From: Streptomyces sp. CNQ-509 | Lineage (GTDB): Bacteria; Actinomycetota; Actinomycetes; Streptomycetales; Streptomycetaceae | Reading direction: 5' to 3' | Length of the DNA: 64,000 nucleotides | NCBI RefSeq assembly: GCF_001011035.1 | Contig: NZ_CP011492.1 | Span: forward strand, 2,239,501-2,303,500 | Made by a program: the position numbers and the translations under genes | Shown: piece after piece, positions 38,250 to 47,605 of the stretch | How the letters are laid out: each line of letters opens with the position of its first letter | Numbering within the stretch: the first letter of the stretch is position 1 | Notes under the pieces: generated by a model | What the model saw: the letters and a program-made list of their open reading frames with translations, nothing else | The model's database searches: none | Told to the model about the DNA's origin: nothing

Positions 38250-39938
38250 TCACCCCTCGTAGTCCTGCCCGAGGACGACCACCACGTCGGCGTTCGCCGG
38301 CGTCTTGCCCTTGGTCACCGCCTTCTCCGGCAGCCCCAGCGTCTTGGCGACCTGCACGGCCTGCTCCTTCGCCGCCGCGTCCGCGTAGCGCACCTCGGAG
38401 GCCGCTGCCGGCTCCGCCGCCTGGCCGCCGTCGACGAACGTGAAGCCGCCGTTCACCAGCGCGACCTTCGCCGACTCCGCCGGCTTCGCGCTGCCCGCGC
38501 CGTTCTCCACGCTGACCCGCGCCGCCGTGGCCCCGCCGGGGTTCTTGACCGTGCCGCCCAGGACGTCCTCGACGACCTTCTGCGTGGCCTGCTCGCTCGG
38601 CCGCCCGTCGCCACCGACCTCCAGCGTCTCGGTCGCGTACGCGCCCTCCTTGGCCAGCTCCGACAGCGACGCGAGCGACGCGGCCAGCTCGGCCTCGGAC
38701 AGGGACGGGTCCAGGACCATGCCCATGGACTTCACCAGGCTCTTGGCGCCCGCGGTGTCGCTCGGCAGTTGCTTCAGCACGGACTGCATGACCTGCCCGA
38801 AGCGCCGCAACTGCGCCGTCTGCGGCTCGCCGTCCGCCTGGTACGTCGCGTAGGCGATGGCCTGCTCGCCGTTGAGCCTGCGCTTCTCGCCCTTCTCGAC
38901 CAGCGGTTCCTCGCCCTTCTTCGCGCCCGGCACAGTCGCGTCGGCGTCGAGGATGACGCCGCCGACGCCCTCCACGAGGATCTCCAGATACGGCGTGTCC
39001 AGCCGCCAGCTCCCCTTGATCTGCGAGCCGAGGAGCGCGTCGATCGCGTCCCGGGTGGCGCCCGCGCCCTGCTCGTCGACGGCCTGGCCGAGGGTGGTGG
39101 CGGTGCCGTCGTCGCCGGAGACGGCGAGGTCGTTGGGGAGCAGCACGGTGGTGCCCTTGCCGGTGCTGGCGTTGTTCACGAGCAGCGCGGTGGCGCTGCC
39201 GCCGCCGTCGGTGTCGTGCAGGTGCACCACCAGGGTGTCGCGCTTCTCCTCCGCCGCCTCCGCCGGCGCCGAGTCGCCGCCGACGAAGGGGAGGCGGTCC
39301 GTGGCCCACAGATAGCCGGTGCCGCCGAGCACGGCGAGGACCATGGCGAGCAGCAGCGCGACGCGGCGGTTGCGCCCGCGCCGCTTGGCCTCCTCGCGGC
39401 GCTCGGTGCGGCTCTCGGTGAACTTCAGCCAGTCGATGACGTCTTCGGAGGACTCGGTCTCGTCCTCGACGAAGGAGAACTGCTCGGTGGCGTACTCGCG
39501 GGGCTCGTGCGCCGGCCCGCCCCGGCCGGGGGGCTCCTCCCCCGGCGGCCGCTGCTGCGGGATGCGCCCCCACTCGCCGTCGGGCGGTACGGGCGTCACG
39601 GGCTGCTCGCCGGAGTGGGCGGCGGGGCCGTACGGGTCGTAGTCGTAGTCGTACCCGACGGCCGGGGGCGGGGCCTGCGGGGCGTAGTGCTGCTGCTGTG
39701 CCCGGGGGGCCTGGGGCGGGTAGACGGCGCCCCGCCGGGGCGGGGGCGGCTGCTGGGCGTACGGGTCGTAGTCGTACCCGTAGCCGGAGGACGGATCCCG
39801 GTAGCCCTCGGCGCCGGGTTCCTGGGGGGCGCCCTGCCGGTCGTAGTCGTAGCCCTGCTGTCCGTACGGGTCGTAGCCGCGGGCGTAGGGGTCCTGGTAC
39901 GGGTCGTGGCCCTGCGGGCCGCGGTATCCGTCGTTCAC
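38250..39938 (-). CDS. LCP-like (LytR-CpsA-Psr) membrane protein with C-terminal LytR domain
   Basis: A 562-residue protein. A Tyr/Pro/Asp/Gln-rich cytoplasmic region (about 1-200, with DPYQDPYARGYDPYG-type repeats) is followed by one membrane helix (VALLLAMVLAVLGGTGYLW), an extracellular LCP-type domain (about 225-400) and a LytR_C domain (about 455-560, ending DVVVVLGQDYEG). LCP enzymes attach glycopolymers to peptidoglycan. The expected IPRD segment reads LPND and the expected AYVRxR reads AYATYQ, so two phosphate-binding arginines are missing. GTG at 39938 has GGAAGGGG upstream. From memory, the syntenic S. coelicolor protein is PdtA (SCO2578). Confidence 0.85.
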   Translation of the reverse strand: MNDGYRGPQGHDPYQDPYARGYDPYGQQGYDYDRQGAPQEPGAEGYRDPSSGYGYDYDPYAQQPPPPRRGAVYPPQAPRAQQQHYAPQAPPPAVGYDYDYDPYGPAAHSGEQPVTPVPPDGEWGRIPQQRPPGEEPPGRGGPAHEPREYATEQFSFVEDETESSEDVIDWLKFTESRTERREEAKRRGRNRRVALLLAMVLAVLGGTGYLWATDRLPFVGGDSAPAEAAEEKRDTLVVHLHDTDGGGSATALLVNNASTGKGTTVLLPNDLAVSGDDGTATTLGQAVDEQGAGATRDAIDALLGSQIKGSWRLDTPYLEILVEGVGGVILDADATVPGAKKGEEPLVEKGEKRRLNGEQAIAYATYQADGEPQTAQLRRFGQVMQSVLKQLPSDTAGAKSLVKSMGMVLDPSLSEAELAASLASLSELAKEGAYATETLEVGGDGRPSEQATQKVVEDVLGGTVKNPGGATAARVSVENGAGSAKPAESAKVALVNGGFTFVDGGQAAEPAAASEVRYADAAAKEQAVQVAKTLGLPEKAVTKGKTPANADVVVVLGQDYEG

Positions 39939-40035
39939 TGGTGCCCCTTCCATAATGGGCAATCCCCGCCCACGGTCCCCCCGTGCTTATCCTTCGCTCC
40001 CCGTGCGGCCCCCGCCGCTCCGTAGATCCTGCGCG

Positions 40036-40626
40036 TCAACCGCCGTCGCGGTAAAGCCTTCGCTTGTTGATGTAGCGCACAACGCCGTCAGGCACCAAAT
40101 ACCAGACGGGTTCGTCGCGAGCCACCCGTTCCCGGCAATCCGTGGACGAGATGGCGAGCGCGGGCACCTCGACCAGCGACACCCTGCCCTCGGGCAGCCC
40201 GGGGTCGTGCAACCGGTGACCCGGCCTGGTCACCCCGATGAAGTGGGCGAGCGAGAACAGTTCCTCCGCGCCCCGCCAGGTGAAGATCTGGGAGAGCGCG
40301 TCCGCGCCGGTGATGAAGAACAGCTCCGCGTCCGGTTCGAGCCCGTGCAGCTCCCGGAGGGTGTCGATGGTGAACGTCGGCCCCTCGCGGTCGATGTCGA
40401 TGCGGCTGACCGAGAACTGCGGGTTCGACGCCGTGGCGATCACGGTCATCAGATAGCGGTCCTCGCGCGGCGAGACCGCCTTGTCGCTCTTCTGCCACGG
40501 CTCGCCCGTGGGCACGAAGATCACCTCGTCGAGGTGGAAGCGGGCGGCGACCTCGCTCGCCGCCACCAGGTGACCGTGGTGGATGGGATCGAACGTCCCG
40601 CCCATCACGCCCAGTCTGCGTCTCAC
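40036..40626 (-). CDS. nadD: Nicotinate-nucleotide adenylyltransferase
   Basis: A 196-residue enzyme that adenylates nicotinate mononucleotide in NAD synthesis. The nucleotidyltransferase signature [11 protein letters not shown] is near residue 11, [15 protein letters not shown] near 60, [11 protein letters not shown] near 110 and [28 protein letters not shown] at the end. Start GTG at 40626 lies 5 bases after the stop of the upstream small membrane gene, with GAGGG overlapping that gap, so it is translationally coupled. Later in-frame starts (GTG 40608, ATG 40605) are possible. Confidence 0.95.
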   Translation of the reverse strand: MRRRLGVMGGTFDPIHHGHLVAASEVAARFHLDEVIFVPTGEPWQKSDKAVSPREDRYLMTVIATASNPQFSVSRIDIDREGPTFTIDTLRELHGLEPDAELFFITGADALSQIFTWRGAEELFSLAHFIGVTRPGHRLHDPGLPEGRVSLVEVPALAISSTDCRERVARDEPVWYLVPDGVVRYINKRRLYRDGG

Positions 40627-40631
40627 CGCCC

Positions 40632-40811
40632 TCAGCGGTCCCGGTTGAAGCGGGTGGTGATGAAGAGCAGGAGCAGCAGGACGAACAGCGTGCTCCCGCC
40701 GACGAAGTACGCGTTGGGGCTGGAGTCGCCCTCGTGCCCGCCGCCGCCACCGCTCTCGGAGGCGGAGGCGAGGGTCACGGCGAGGTCGTGGGCGGCGGTC
40801 AGAGCGCTCAT
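40632..40811 (-). CDS. Small single-helix membrane protein upstream of nadD
   Basis: A 59-residue protein: an N-terminal helix, a Ser/Gly linker with [13 protein letters not shown], and one C-terminal membrane helix [16 protein letters not shown] ending in Arg/Asn/Asp/Arg. ATG at 40811 was chosen over a longer in-frame start. It is the first gene of the nadD - LCP-like - rsfS - phosphatase unit and is coupled to nadD. I do not recognise a named family; similar tail-anchored small proteins occur at this position in Streptomyces as far as I recall. Confidence 0.7.
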   Translation of the reverse strand: MSALTAAHDLAVTLASASESGGGGGHEGDSSPNAYFVGGSTLFVLLLLLFITTRFNRDR

Positions 40812-41051
40812 GGTCACGGTGGCCAATCCGGTGTCGTCGGGTGGGCGTGCCTCGACATCGTAAGCGGGTCCGCGGCCCGCTCCCACGTCGGCTCCGCCAT
40901 CGGGGGGCGCCGGGCGCGGCCGGCGCCGCGGACGCCGAGGTCACCGTGGAGTACGGATGCCGTGACGAACCTGCTACGGAACTCCCGGCCACGCCGGCCC
41001 GTTGTCGCACTAGCCTTGGGGGTCAGCCGTACGGGGAGGGGACGGACAGAC

Positions 41052-42128
41052 ATGCCTGAACTCAACAAGAACGTGCCGAGCCGAGAACGCCGGAGGTTCC
41101 CCGGCATCTCGTCCCGGGCGTACGAGCACCCTGCCGACCGCTCCGCGCTCGTCTCTCTGCGCAAGCTCACCGGGTTCGACAAGGTCTTCAAGGCGATCAG
41201 CGGCATGCTGCCGGAGCGCTCGCTGCGGCTGCTGTTCCTCTCCGACTCGGTGCGGGTCAGCGACCAGCAGTTCCAGCACCTGCACGACATGCTGCGCGAC
41301 GCCTGTTACATCCTGGACCTCGACAAGGTCCCGCAGATGTACGTCAAGCAGGACCCCCAGCCCAACGCGATGTGCATCGGCATGGACGAGCCGATCATCG
41401 TCGTCACCACCGGCCTCGTCGAGCTGCTCGACGAGGAGGAGATGCGGGCCGTCGTCGGGCACGAGGTGGGCCACGCGCTCTCCGGCCACTCGGTGTACCG
41501 CACGATCATGCTCTTCCTCACCAACCTCGCCCTCGCGCTGGCCTGGATCCCGCTGGGCGCCCTGGCGATACGGGCCATCATCGCCGCGCTGCTGGAGTGG
41601 TTCCGCAAGTCGGAGCTGTCCGCGGACCGCGCAGGGCTGCTCGTCGGGCAGGATCTGGAGGCGTCGATGCGCGGGCTGATGAAGCTCGCCGGCGGCAACC
41701 ACCTGCACCAGATGAACGTCGACGCGTTCCTCCGGCAGGCCGAGGAGTACGACCGGGGCGGCGACGTCCGCGACTCCGTCCTGAAGATCCTCAACGTGCT
41801 GCCGCGCAGCCACCCCTTCACCACCATCCGCGCCGCCGAGCTGAAGAAGTGGTCGGAGAGCCGCGACTACCAGCGGATCATGGACGGCCACTACCCGCGG
41901 CGCGACGAGGACAAGGACGCCTCCGCGCGCGAGTCCTTCCGCGAGTCGGCCAGCAGCTACGCGGACACGGTGAAGAACAGCAAGGACCCGCTGCTGCGGC
42001 TCGTGAACGACATCGCGGGCGGGACCGCCGACATAGGCGGCAAGCTGCGGGACCGCTTCAACAACCGCGGCTCCGGCGGCTCCGCCCCGGCGGACGGCTC
42101 CGGCCCCGCGGACCCCTCGCCCAACTGA
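41052..42128 (+). CDS. M48 family metallopeptidase
   Basis: A 358-residue zinc protease. The HExxH motif reads VVGHEVGHALSGH near residue 137, with the third ligand region SELSADRAGLL near 188. Two hydrophobic stretches around 155-185 (IMLFLTNLALALAWIPLGALAIRAIIAAL) fit a membrane insertion like HtpX. It probably degrades misfolded membrane proteins. The C-terminus is Gly/Ser/Pro-rich. ATG at 41052 (MPELNKNVPSRERRRF) follows GGGGAGGGGACGG. It diverges from the small membrane gene upstream of nadD across 240 bp. Confidence 0.9.
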   Translation: MPELNKNVPSRERRRFPGISSRAYEHPADRSALVSLRKLTGFDKVFKAISGMLPERSLRLLFLSDSVRVSDQQFQHLHDMLRDACYILDLDKVPQMYVKQDPQPNAMCIGMDEPIIVVTTGLVELLDEEEMRAVVGHEVGHALSGHSVYRTIMLFLTNLALALAWIPLGALAIRAIIAALLEWFRKSELSADRAGLLVGQDLEASMRGLMKLAGGNHLHQMNVDAFLRQAEEYDRGGDVRDSVLKILNVLPRSHPFTTIRAAELKKWSESRDYQRIMDGHYPRRDEDKDASARESFRESASSYADTVKNSKDPLLRLVNDIAGGTADIGGKLRDRFNNRGSGGSAPADGSGPADPSPN

Positions 42129-42170
42129 GCACCGTCCCCCCTCCGCTCAGCGAGCGCCCACCGTACGCGA

Positions 42171-42200
42171 TCCGCCGCCCCCTCGTCCCGGGGGCGGCGG
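42171..42200 (+). terminator. Terminator after M48 protease gene
   Basis: CCGCCGCCCCC (42171-42181) and GGGGGCGGCGG (42190-42200) pair perfectly over 11 bp around an 8-base loop, 43 bp after the stop codon. It also lies downstream of the convergent gene at 42282 and may serve both. Confidence 0.65.
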
Positions 42201-42281
42201 CGTCGTTCGTACGGCGTGTGCCGCCTCGTACGGGCGCGCGCTCCGCGCCTTTGGCCCGTACCCCCGCGCGCCGGACAGGGC

Positions 42282-43364
42282 CTACGACACCTTCGCCGCC
42301 TGACCCGTGTCCAGCACCCCGCAGAGCGACCCGCTCAACTGCCCCGGCGTCGCGAACGGGTTGGTCCCGTGCGGCGTCTTCCGCGGGTCCCGCTCGCCGG
42401 CCAGCAGCGGCCGCAGATACACCGAGGCGTCCGCGGTGCACGCCAGCGGCCCGGCGGTCAGCGCGGTCTCGGCCAGCTCCAGTTGCCGGTCGCGCAGGTC
42501 GTCGTGGTCGAAGCGGATGCGCACCTGGCGGCGCACGGTGAAGAGCGACGCCTTCGCCTCGGGGGCCCCGCCGGACGCCTTCGCCGGGCGCAGCACGTAG
42601 ACGAAGACGTGGTCCGCGCTCACCTCCAGCTCTTCGTCGCTGACCTCCGCGAAGGTCACCGCGCCGTCGACCCGTACCTTCCGGTCGGCCAGCCGCACGT
42701 GCTCGGGGTCGAGGCGGACCATCCAGCCGGTCGCGGCGTGCCTGCCGTCGTCGGCGGGGCGGGCGAGGCTCTGGTCGAACTGGCCGTGCTGCTGCGGGTC
42801 GAGCTGGATGCGCACGTCGCGGACGTTGCCGCCGGTGAGGGTGCGGGCGTCGACCGCGGAGGTGACGAGGTAGTCCTTGCTCGCGGTGAGCGCCTGGACG
42901 ACCTGCTCCTCGGTGAAGTTCCGGGTCGCGTCCGGATCCGGGAGGTCGATGCCGTCGGCGCCGGTGCCGAAGTCCGCGGCGGGGCTGCCGGCGATCAGCT
43001 CGTCGGGCTCGCCGCCCGGCACCGGGCCGTCGGGCGTCAGGGGGACGACGGTGCTGCGCAGCGGCGCCGCGGCGGGGGCGCCGGGCTGCCGGTAGGGCAT
43101 GCGTACGCCCATGTAGATGGCGGTGCCGAAGGCGAGCGCGATGAGCAGGACGAGCACCAGGGCCTGCCGGGAGGCGCCGGGCCGCTGGGGGCGGCGGCTG
43201 CGTACGGCCGGGGCGTGGTCGCCGACGCGCTCGCTGGCGGAGTACTCCTCCAGGCGGGCAGCCTTGACGAACGCCTCATCGAAGACGATGGAGCGGTATT
43301 CGTCGTCTCCGCCTCCGGGGGCGCGCTCGGGTGTCCCGTCGGGCGGGCCTTCGTGCCCGGCCAT
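42282..43364 (-). CDS. Single-pass membrane protein, paralogue of the 43551 gene
   Basis: A 360-residue protein. A cytoplasmic N-terminus contains DDEYRSIVFDEAFVKAARLEEYSASERV, followed by one membrane helix (ALVLVLLIALAFGTAIYMGV, about 85-104) and a large extracellular domain of about 250 residues with no motif I can name. It shares the (V/F)DE(A/D)FV motif plus a single helix with the next gene, so both belong to one family. ATG at 43364 was chosen. A TACTCT -10-like box ends 7 bases before it, suggesting a leaderless message. Syntenic S. coelicolor genes (SCO2583/2584 region) have been linked to wall glycopolymers, from memory. Confidence 0.75.
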   Translation of the reverse strand: MAGHEGPPDGTPERAPGGGDDEYRSIVFDEAFVKAARLEEYSASERVGDHAPAVRSRRPQRPGASRQALVLVLLIALAFGTAIYMGVRMPYRQPGAPAAAPLRSTVVPLTPDGPVPGGEPDELIAGSPAADFGTGADGIDLPDPDATRNFTEEQVVQALTASKDYLVTSAVDARTLTGGNVRDVRIQLDPQQHGQFDQSLARPADDGRHAATGWMVRLDPEHVRLADRKVRVDGAVTFAEVSDEELEVSADHVFVYVLRPAKASGGAPEAKASLFTVRRQVRIRFDHDDLRDRQLELAETALTAGPLACTADASVYLRPLLAGERDPRKTPHGTNPFATPGQLSGSLCGVLDTGQAAKVS

Positions 43365-43433
43365 ATACAGAAGAGTAGGTCCACGGCGCCCCCCGTAAAC
43401 CGGCGCGTCGGCGCCAACTTGCCGCTGCGCCGT

Positions 43434-43470
43434 GGGGGTACCGCCCACGCCCGCAGGGCGTAGGGGGAGG
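43434..43470. repeat. GGTACCCCC-type palindromic repeat (reverse orientation)
   Basis: Reading from the minus strand it runs CCTCCCCCTACGCC...GGCGTGGGCGGTACCCCC, the same ends as the copies at 7394-7432 and 32508-32548. Inside, CGCCC and GGGCG form a small hairpin. It lies in the 186-bp gap between the two paralogous membrane genes. Confidence 0.75.
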
Positions 43471-43550
43471 GTGAGGATCAAACGGGCGGAAGCGGTTGCG
43501 GCAGATCGGCGGCGGCGCGCGCGGGGGTTCCGCACGGGGTTCCGCAGGGG

Positions 43551-44045
43551 TCAGCGCGGTGTCAGCGACGGTTCGAGGGCGTCCGCGCCGGTCGTGGCCG
43601 AGGGGCTGGAGCCGCCGGGGGGCGGGGCGTCGTCGCGGCCGTCGGCGCCGGAACGGTACACGGCGGCGAAGGACAGCGCGACGATGCCGACGCCGAGGAG
43701 GAGGGCGAGCAGCAGGGCGACGGGCCGCTGCCAGTGCCCGTGGCCGCGGTACGGGCGCAGGGCGCCGCCGTAGGGGCCGTACGGGTCGGGGGCGTCCGGG
43801 TCGTCCCAGCCGTCGTAGATCCGGTCGTCGTTCGCCACGTCGTCGAGGACGGCCTCCGCCTGGGCCCGCGCCTCCGCGGCTCCGACCATGCGCTCCACGG
43901 CACTGGGCTCGTGGAAGTGGGCCGAACGGACGAAATCCTCGTCGAGCACCACGGCGGCGAACTCCTCGTCCGCGCCTCCGTGGTGGTGGCTGTCGGGCTC
44001 GTCACCGTCGGCGTACGGTGGCCTGCCCCCCACATCATCCGGCAC
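43551..44045 (-). CDS. Single-pass membrane protein, paralogue of the 42282 gene
   Basis: A 164-residue protein. An acidic, His-containing N-terminus leads into EEFAAVVLDEDFVRSAHFHEPSAVERMVGAAEARAQAEAV, which aligns with the neighbouring gene. A Tyr/Pro/Gly/Asp linker follows, then one membrane helix (PVALLLALLLGVGIVALSFAAVY) and a short Ser/Pro-rich tail outside. GTG at 44045 (MPDDVGGRPP) was chosen; longer frames begin in non-conserved Arg-rich sequence. Function unknown. With the 42282 gene it may form a heteromeric membrane complex. Confidence 0.75.
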   Translation of the reverse strand: MPDDVGGRPPYADGDEPDSHHHGGADEEFAAVVLDEDFVRSAHFHEPSAVERMVGAAEARAQAEAVLDDVANDDRIYDGWDDPDAPDPYGPYGGALRPYRGHGHWQRPVALLLALLLGVGIVALSFAAVYRSGADGRDDAPPPGGSSPSATTGADALEPSLTPR

Positions 44046-44239
44046 CCGACCAGCGTAAACCGGGACAGTCGGGATGCGCCAGGCAGCGCGGGAACCGGAC
44101 ACAGGGTCCCGCCACTCCGGCGGGCCCGCGGGGCGGGTGGGACGGGCCCCGGAAGGCGCCTGTACGGCCTCCTCGCGGCCCGGACGCGTCCGCGCGGGTC
44201 GTGAAGCCCCGCTGGGCCGTTCGGCGGCGACGCGCCCGG

Positions 44240-45517
44240 CTACTGGCCCTTGAGCTGGCCGTCGCCCGTGACGACGTACTTCGTCGAGGTCAGCTCCGGC
44301 AGCCCCATCGGCCCGCGGGCGTGCAGTTTCTGGGTGGAGATGCCGATCTCCGCGCCGAAGCCGAACTCCGCACCGTCGGTGAACCGGGTGGAGGCGTTCA
44401 CCATGACCGCGGCGGAGTCCACCAGGGCGGTGAAGCGGCGGGCCGCGCCCGTGTCGCGGGTGACGACGGCCTCGGTGTGCCCGGAGGACCAGCGGCGGAT
44501 GTGCGCCACCGCGTCGTCCAGGGAGCGCACCACGGCCGCGGCGATGTCGTACGACAGGTACTCCGTGGCCCAGTCCTCGTCGTCGGCGAGCCGCACCTCC
44601 ACGCCGGCCGCGGCGCCCGCCTTCACCCAGGCGTCGTCCCCGTGCACGGTGACGCCCGCGGCCTCAAGGGCCCGCAGGGCGCGGGGCAGGAACGCGTCGG
44701 CCACGGCCTGGTGGACGAGGACGGTCTCGGCGGCGTTGCACACGCTGGGGCGCTGCGCCTTGGAGTTGACGAGGATCTTCTCGGCGAGGTCGAGGTCGGC
44801 GTGCTCGTCCACGTACACGTGGCAGTTGCCCGTGCCGGTCTCGATCACCGGGACCGTGGACTCCTCGACGACGGTGCGGATGAGACCGGCGCCGCCGCGC
44901 GGGATCAGCACGTCGACCAGGCCGCGGGCGCGCATCAGCTCGTGCACGGACTCCCGGCCCTGCCCGGGCACCAACTGCACCGCGTCCGGCGGCAGCCCGG
45001 CCGAGGCCACCGCGTCGCGCAGCACGGCGACGAGGGCGGTGTTCGAGGCGTACGCGGAGGAGGAGCCGCGCAGCAGCACCGCGTTCCCCGACTTCAGGCA
45101 GAGCGCGGCGGCGTCCACGGTGACGTTGGGCCGGCCCTCGTAGATGATGCCGACGACGCCCAGCGGCACCCGCACCTGGCGCAGCTCCAGGCCGTTCGGC
45201 AGCGTGGAGCCGCGGACCACCTCGCCGACGGGGTCCGGCAGCTTGGCGACGTCCCGGACGTCGGAGGCGATGCCCGCGACGCGCTCCTCGGTGAGCGTCA
45301 GCCGGTCCACGATCGCGTCGGAGACCCCGTCGGCCCGCGCGCGGGCGACGTCCTCGGCGTTGGCCGCGACGATCTCCGCGGCGCGCGCCTGAAGCGCGTC
45401 GGCGACGGCCAGCAGGGCGGCGTCCTTGGCCGCGCGGGGCAGCGGGGCAATCATCGCCGCCGCGGTACGCGCCCGCTGGGCGGCCTGGCGGACCGGGGAC
45501 TGGGTTTCGCTGCTCAT
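44240..45517 (-). CDS. proA: Gamma-glutamyl phosphate reductase
   Basis: A 425-residue NADPH-dependent dehydrogenase that converts glutamyl-5-phosphate to glutamate semialdehyde in proline synthesis. The family pattern is clear: [36 protein letters not shown], the catalytic cysteine segment [19 protein letters not shown] near residue 270, and [26 protein letters not shown] near the end. ATG at 45517 (MSSETQSP) was chosen over 45547. It is downstream of proB, with one unrelated gene between them. Confidence 0.96.
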   Translation of the reverse strand: MSSETQSPVRQAAQRARTAAAMIAPLPRAAKDAALLAVADALQARAAEIVAANAEDVARARADGVSDAIVDRLTLTEERVAGIASDVRDVAKLPDPVGEVVRGSTLPNGLELRQVRVPLGVVGIIYEGRPNVTVDAAALCLKSGNAVLLRGSSSAYASNTALVAVLRDAVASAGLPPDAVQLVPGQGRESVHELMRARGLVDVLIPRGGAGLIRTVVEESTVPVIETGTGNCHVYVDEHADLDLAEKILVNSKAQRPSVCNAAETVLVHQAVADAFLPRALRALEAAGVTVHGDDAWVKAGAAAGVEVRLADDEDWATEYLSYDIAAAVVRSLDDAVAHIRRWSSGHTEAVVTRDTGAARRFTALVDSAAVMVNASTRFTDGAEFGFGAEIGISTQKLHARGPMGLPELTSTKYVVTGDGQLKGQ

Positions 45518-45725
45518 GCCGTGCAGGGTAGTCGGCGGTGCCGACATCGTGGACGGGCCGTATCACTCCGCGAGACACGGCACCGGCGGGTGCGTGCTCT
45601 CGCGCTTCACCTCGTGCGCGTGCGCCGGTAGCCGCCCCGGGGCGCGGAAGCTGCCGCGCGCGCCGGAGCGTACGCCCCCGTACGGCCCGCTACGGACCGC
45701 GGCCGTCCCGGTCGCCCGGCGCGGC

Positions 45726-46211
45726 TCAGAACGGATGGACCCCCACCGGCACCGCCGGGGCGGGCCCGTACCCGTCGGCGATGCGCTGGTGGTACGTCTC
45801 CCGGGCGATCACCTCGAGCCCCACGATCTCCCACGGCGGCAACTGCGCCGACGCCCGGTGCTCCCCCCAGAGCCGCAGCGCCACCGCCGCCGCGTCGTGC
45901 AGGTCGCGGGCCTCTTCCCAGTAGCGGATCTCGGCGTGGTCGTTGGCATAGCGGCTGGTCAGCAGGAAGGGATGGTCGTGCGCCAGCCGTTCGAGACCGC
46001 GTCTGATCTCCTTCAGCGGTGCCTCGGGTCCCGCGACGCTCAGCGTGACGTGCCACAGCCGGTGGGCACCGCCGGCGGCGGGCCCGTCGGCGTCCGCCAC
46101 GGCCCCCGGCTCCTCCGCGCTGCCCGCATGCCCACCTCCGGTCCCCTGGACGCTGTTCAACGTCCGCTGTGCCGTTCCCCGGGGCAGCGCCCCTGGACGC
46201 CCTTGTGTCAC
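45726..46211 (-). CDS. Conserved actinomycete protein between proB and proA
   Basis: A 161-residue protein. A low-complexity N-terminus (about 1-50, containing RTLNSVQGTGGGHAG) is followed by a compact domain: LWHVTLSVAGPEAPLKEIRRGLERLAHDHPFLLTSRYANDHAEIRYWEEARDLHDAAAVALRLWGEH and PPWEIVGLEVIARETYHQRI. I do not recognise a named family. GTG at 46211 has AGGAGG 6 bases upstream; an upstream extension of 67 residues is Arg-rich and unsupported. Its position between the proline genes is the only hint to function. Confidence 0.8.
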   Translation of the reverse strand: MTQGRPGALPRGTAQRTLNSVQGTGGGHAGSAEEPGAVADADGPAAGGAHRLWHVTLSVAGPEAPLKEIRRGLERLAHDHPFLLTSRYANDHAEIRYWEEARDLHDAAAVALRLWGEHRASAQLPPWEIVGLEVIARETYHQRIADGYGPAPAVPVGVHPF

Positions 46212-46483
46212 GGGCGGCCTCCTGAATACGAGTCTGCAACGGGCTGCGCGCCGCGGCAGCCCCATACAACAAAGTTGACCAGCCCACGCGCCCGCCCGTG
46301 GTGCTTTTGCCCAAGGTCTCTGCCGGGACACCGGTTTTTTCGCGCGCCGCGCGCCGGTCTCACACGGGGTACGGCGCCCGTCGCGCGGCACGTACCGCCC
46401 GCGGCCTGTCAACCGTCAGTTGCCGCCCGCCATGTGCGGCACCTCGGTTGCCGCACGCGCCTGCCGCGCCGCACCCTCGCGCC

Positions 46484-47605
46484 TCACTTGTCGAGCACCA
46501 CCAGGTCGTCCCGGTGCACGACCTCGCGCTCGTACGCCGGGCCCAGTTCCTTGGCCAGCTCGCGAGTGGAGCGCCCGAGCAGCCGCGGCAGCTCCTCGGC
46601 GTCGAAGGCGACGAGCCCGCGCGCGACCGCCCGGCCCGAGGTGTCCCGCAGCTCCACCGGGTCGCCCGCGGTGAACCGGCCCTCCACCTCCTTGATCCCG
46701 GCCGGCAGCAGCGACGTCCGCCGCTCGGTCACGGCCCGTACCGCGCCGTCGTCCAGCACCAGCGCCCCCAGCGGGGTGGAGGCGTGCGCGAGCCACAGCA
46801 GCCGGCCGCGGGCGCGCCGCCCGGTGGGGTGGAAGTACGTGCCGGTGGGCTGCCCGGCCAGCGCCGCGTCCGCGTGCACGGCGGACGTCAGCACCACGGG
46901 CACGCCCTCGCCGGTGGCGATCCTGGCGGCCTCCACCTTGGTCACCATGCCGCCGGTGCCCACCCCGGCCCGCCCGGCGGTCCCCAGCCGGACCCCGGCC
47001 AGCTCACCGCGGTGGCGCACCTCGGCGATGCGGGAGGCGCCGGGGGCGCCCGGCGGGCCGTCGTAGAGGCCGTCGACGTCGGAGAGGAGCACCAGCAGGT
47101 CGGCGCGGGCCAGGTGGGCGACGAGGGCGGCGAGCCGGTCGTTGTCGCCGAAGCGGATCTCCTCGGTGGCCACGGTGTCGTTCTCGTTGACCACGGGCAC
47201 GGCGCCCATGGCGAGCAGTTGCTCCAGGGTGCGCTGCGCGTTGCGGTAGTGGGTGCGGCGGCTCATGTCGTCGGTGGTCAGCAGCACCTGCCCGACGCGC
47301 CTGGCGTAGCGGGCGTACGAGGCGGTGTAGCGGGCCATCAGCAGCCCCTGCCCGACGCTGGCCGCCGCCTGCTGCCTGGCCAGGTCGCGGGGACGCTTGC
47401 CGAGCCCGAGCGGCGCCAGCCCGGCGGCGATGGCACCCGAGCTGACCAGCACGATCTCCCGGTCGCCGTGCTTGGCGAGCGCGTCCACCAGGGCGTCGAC
47501 CCGGTCCGCGTCCAGCCCGCCGGCCGCGGTGGTCAGCGAGGAGGACCCCACCTTCACGACGACCCTGCGGGCAACCGCCGCGGCTTCCCGACTCGCCCCT
47601 GCCAC
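46484..47605 (-). CDS. proB: Glutamate 5-kinase
   Basis: A 373-residue enzyme that phosphorylates glutamate, the first and feedback-controlled step of proline synthesis. The amino-acid-kinase core has RVVVKVGSSSLT, VLVSSGAIAAGLAPLG, VVNENDTVATEEIRFGDND and GTGGMVTKVEAA. A C-terminal PUA domain starts about residue 285 (AVTERRTSLLPAGI). GTG at 47605 with AGGGG upstream is used. It is transcribed before the 45726 gene and proA on the same strand, so the proline pathway is probably one unit with an added gene. Confidence 0.96.
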   Translation of the reverse strand: MAGASREAAAVARRVVVKVGSSSLTTAAGGLDADRVDALVDALAKHGDREIVLVSSGAIAAGLAPLGLGKRPRDLARQQAAASVGQGLLMARYTASYARYARRVGQVLLTTDDMSRRTHYRNAQRTLEQLLAMGAVPVVNENDTVATEEIRFGDNDRLAALVAHLARADLLVLLSDVDGLYDGPPGAPGASRIAEVRHRGELAGVRLGTAGRAGVGTGGMVTKVEAARIATGEGVPVVLTSAVHADAALAGQPTGTYFHPTGRRARGRLLWLAHASTPLGALVLDDGAVRAVTERRTSLLPAGIKEVEGRFTAGDPVELRDTSGRAVARGLVAFDAEELPRLLGRSTRELAKELGPAYEREVVHRDDLVVLDK

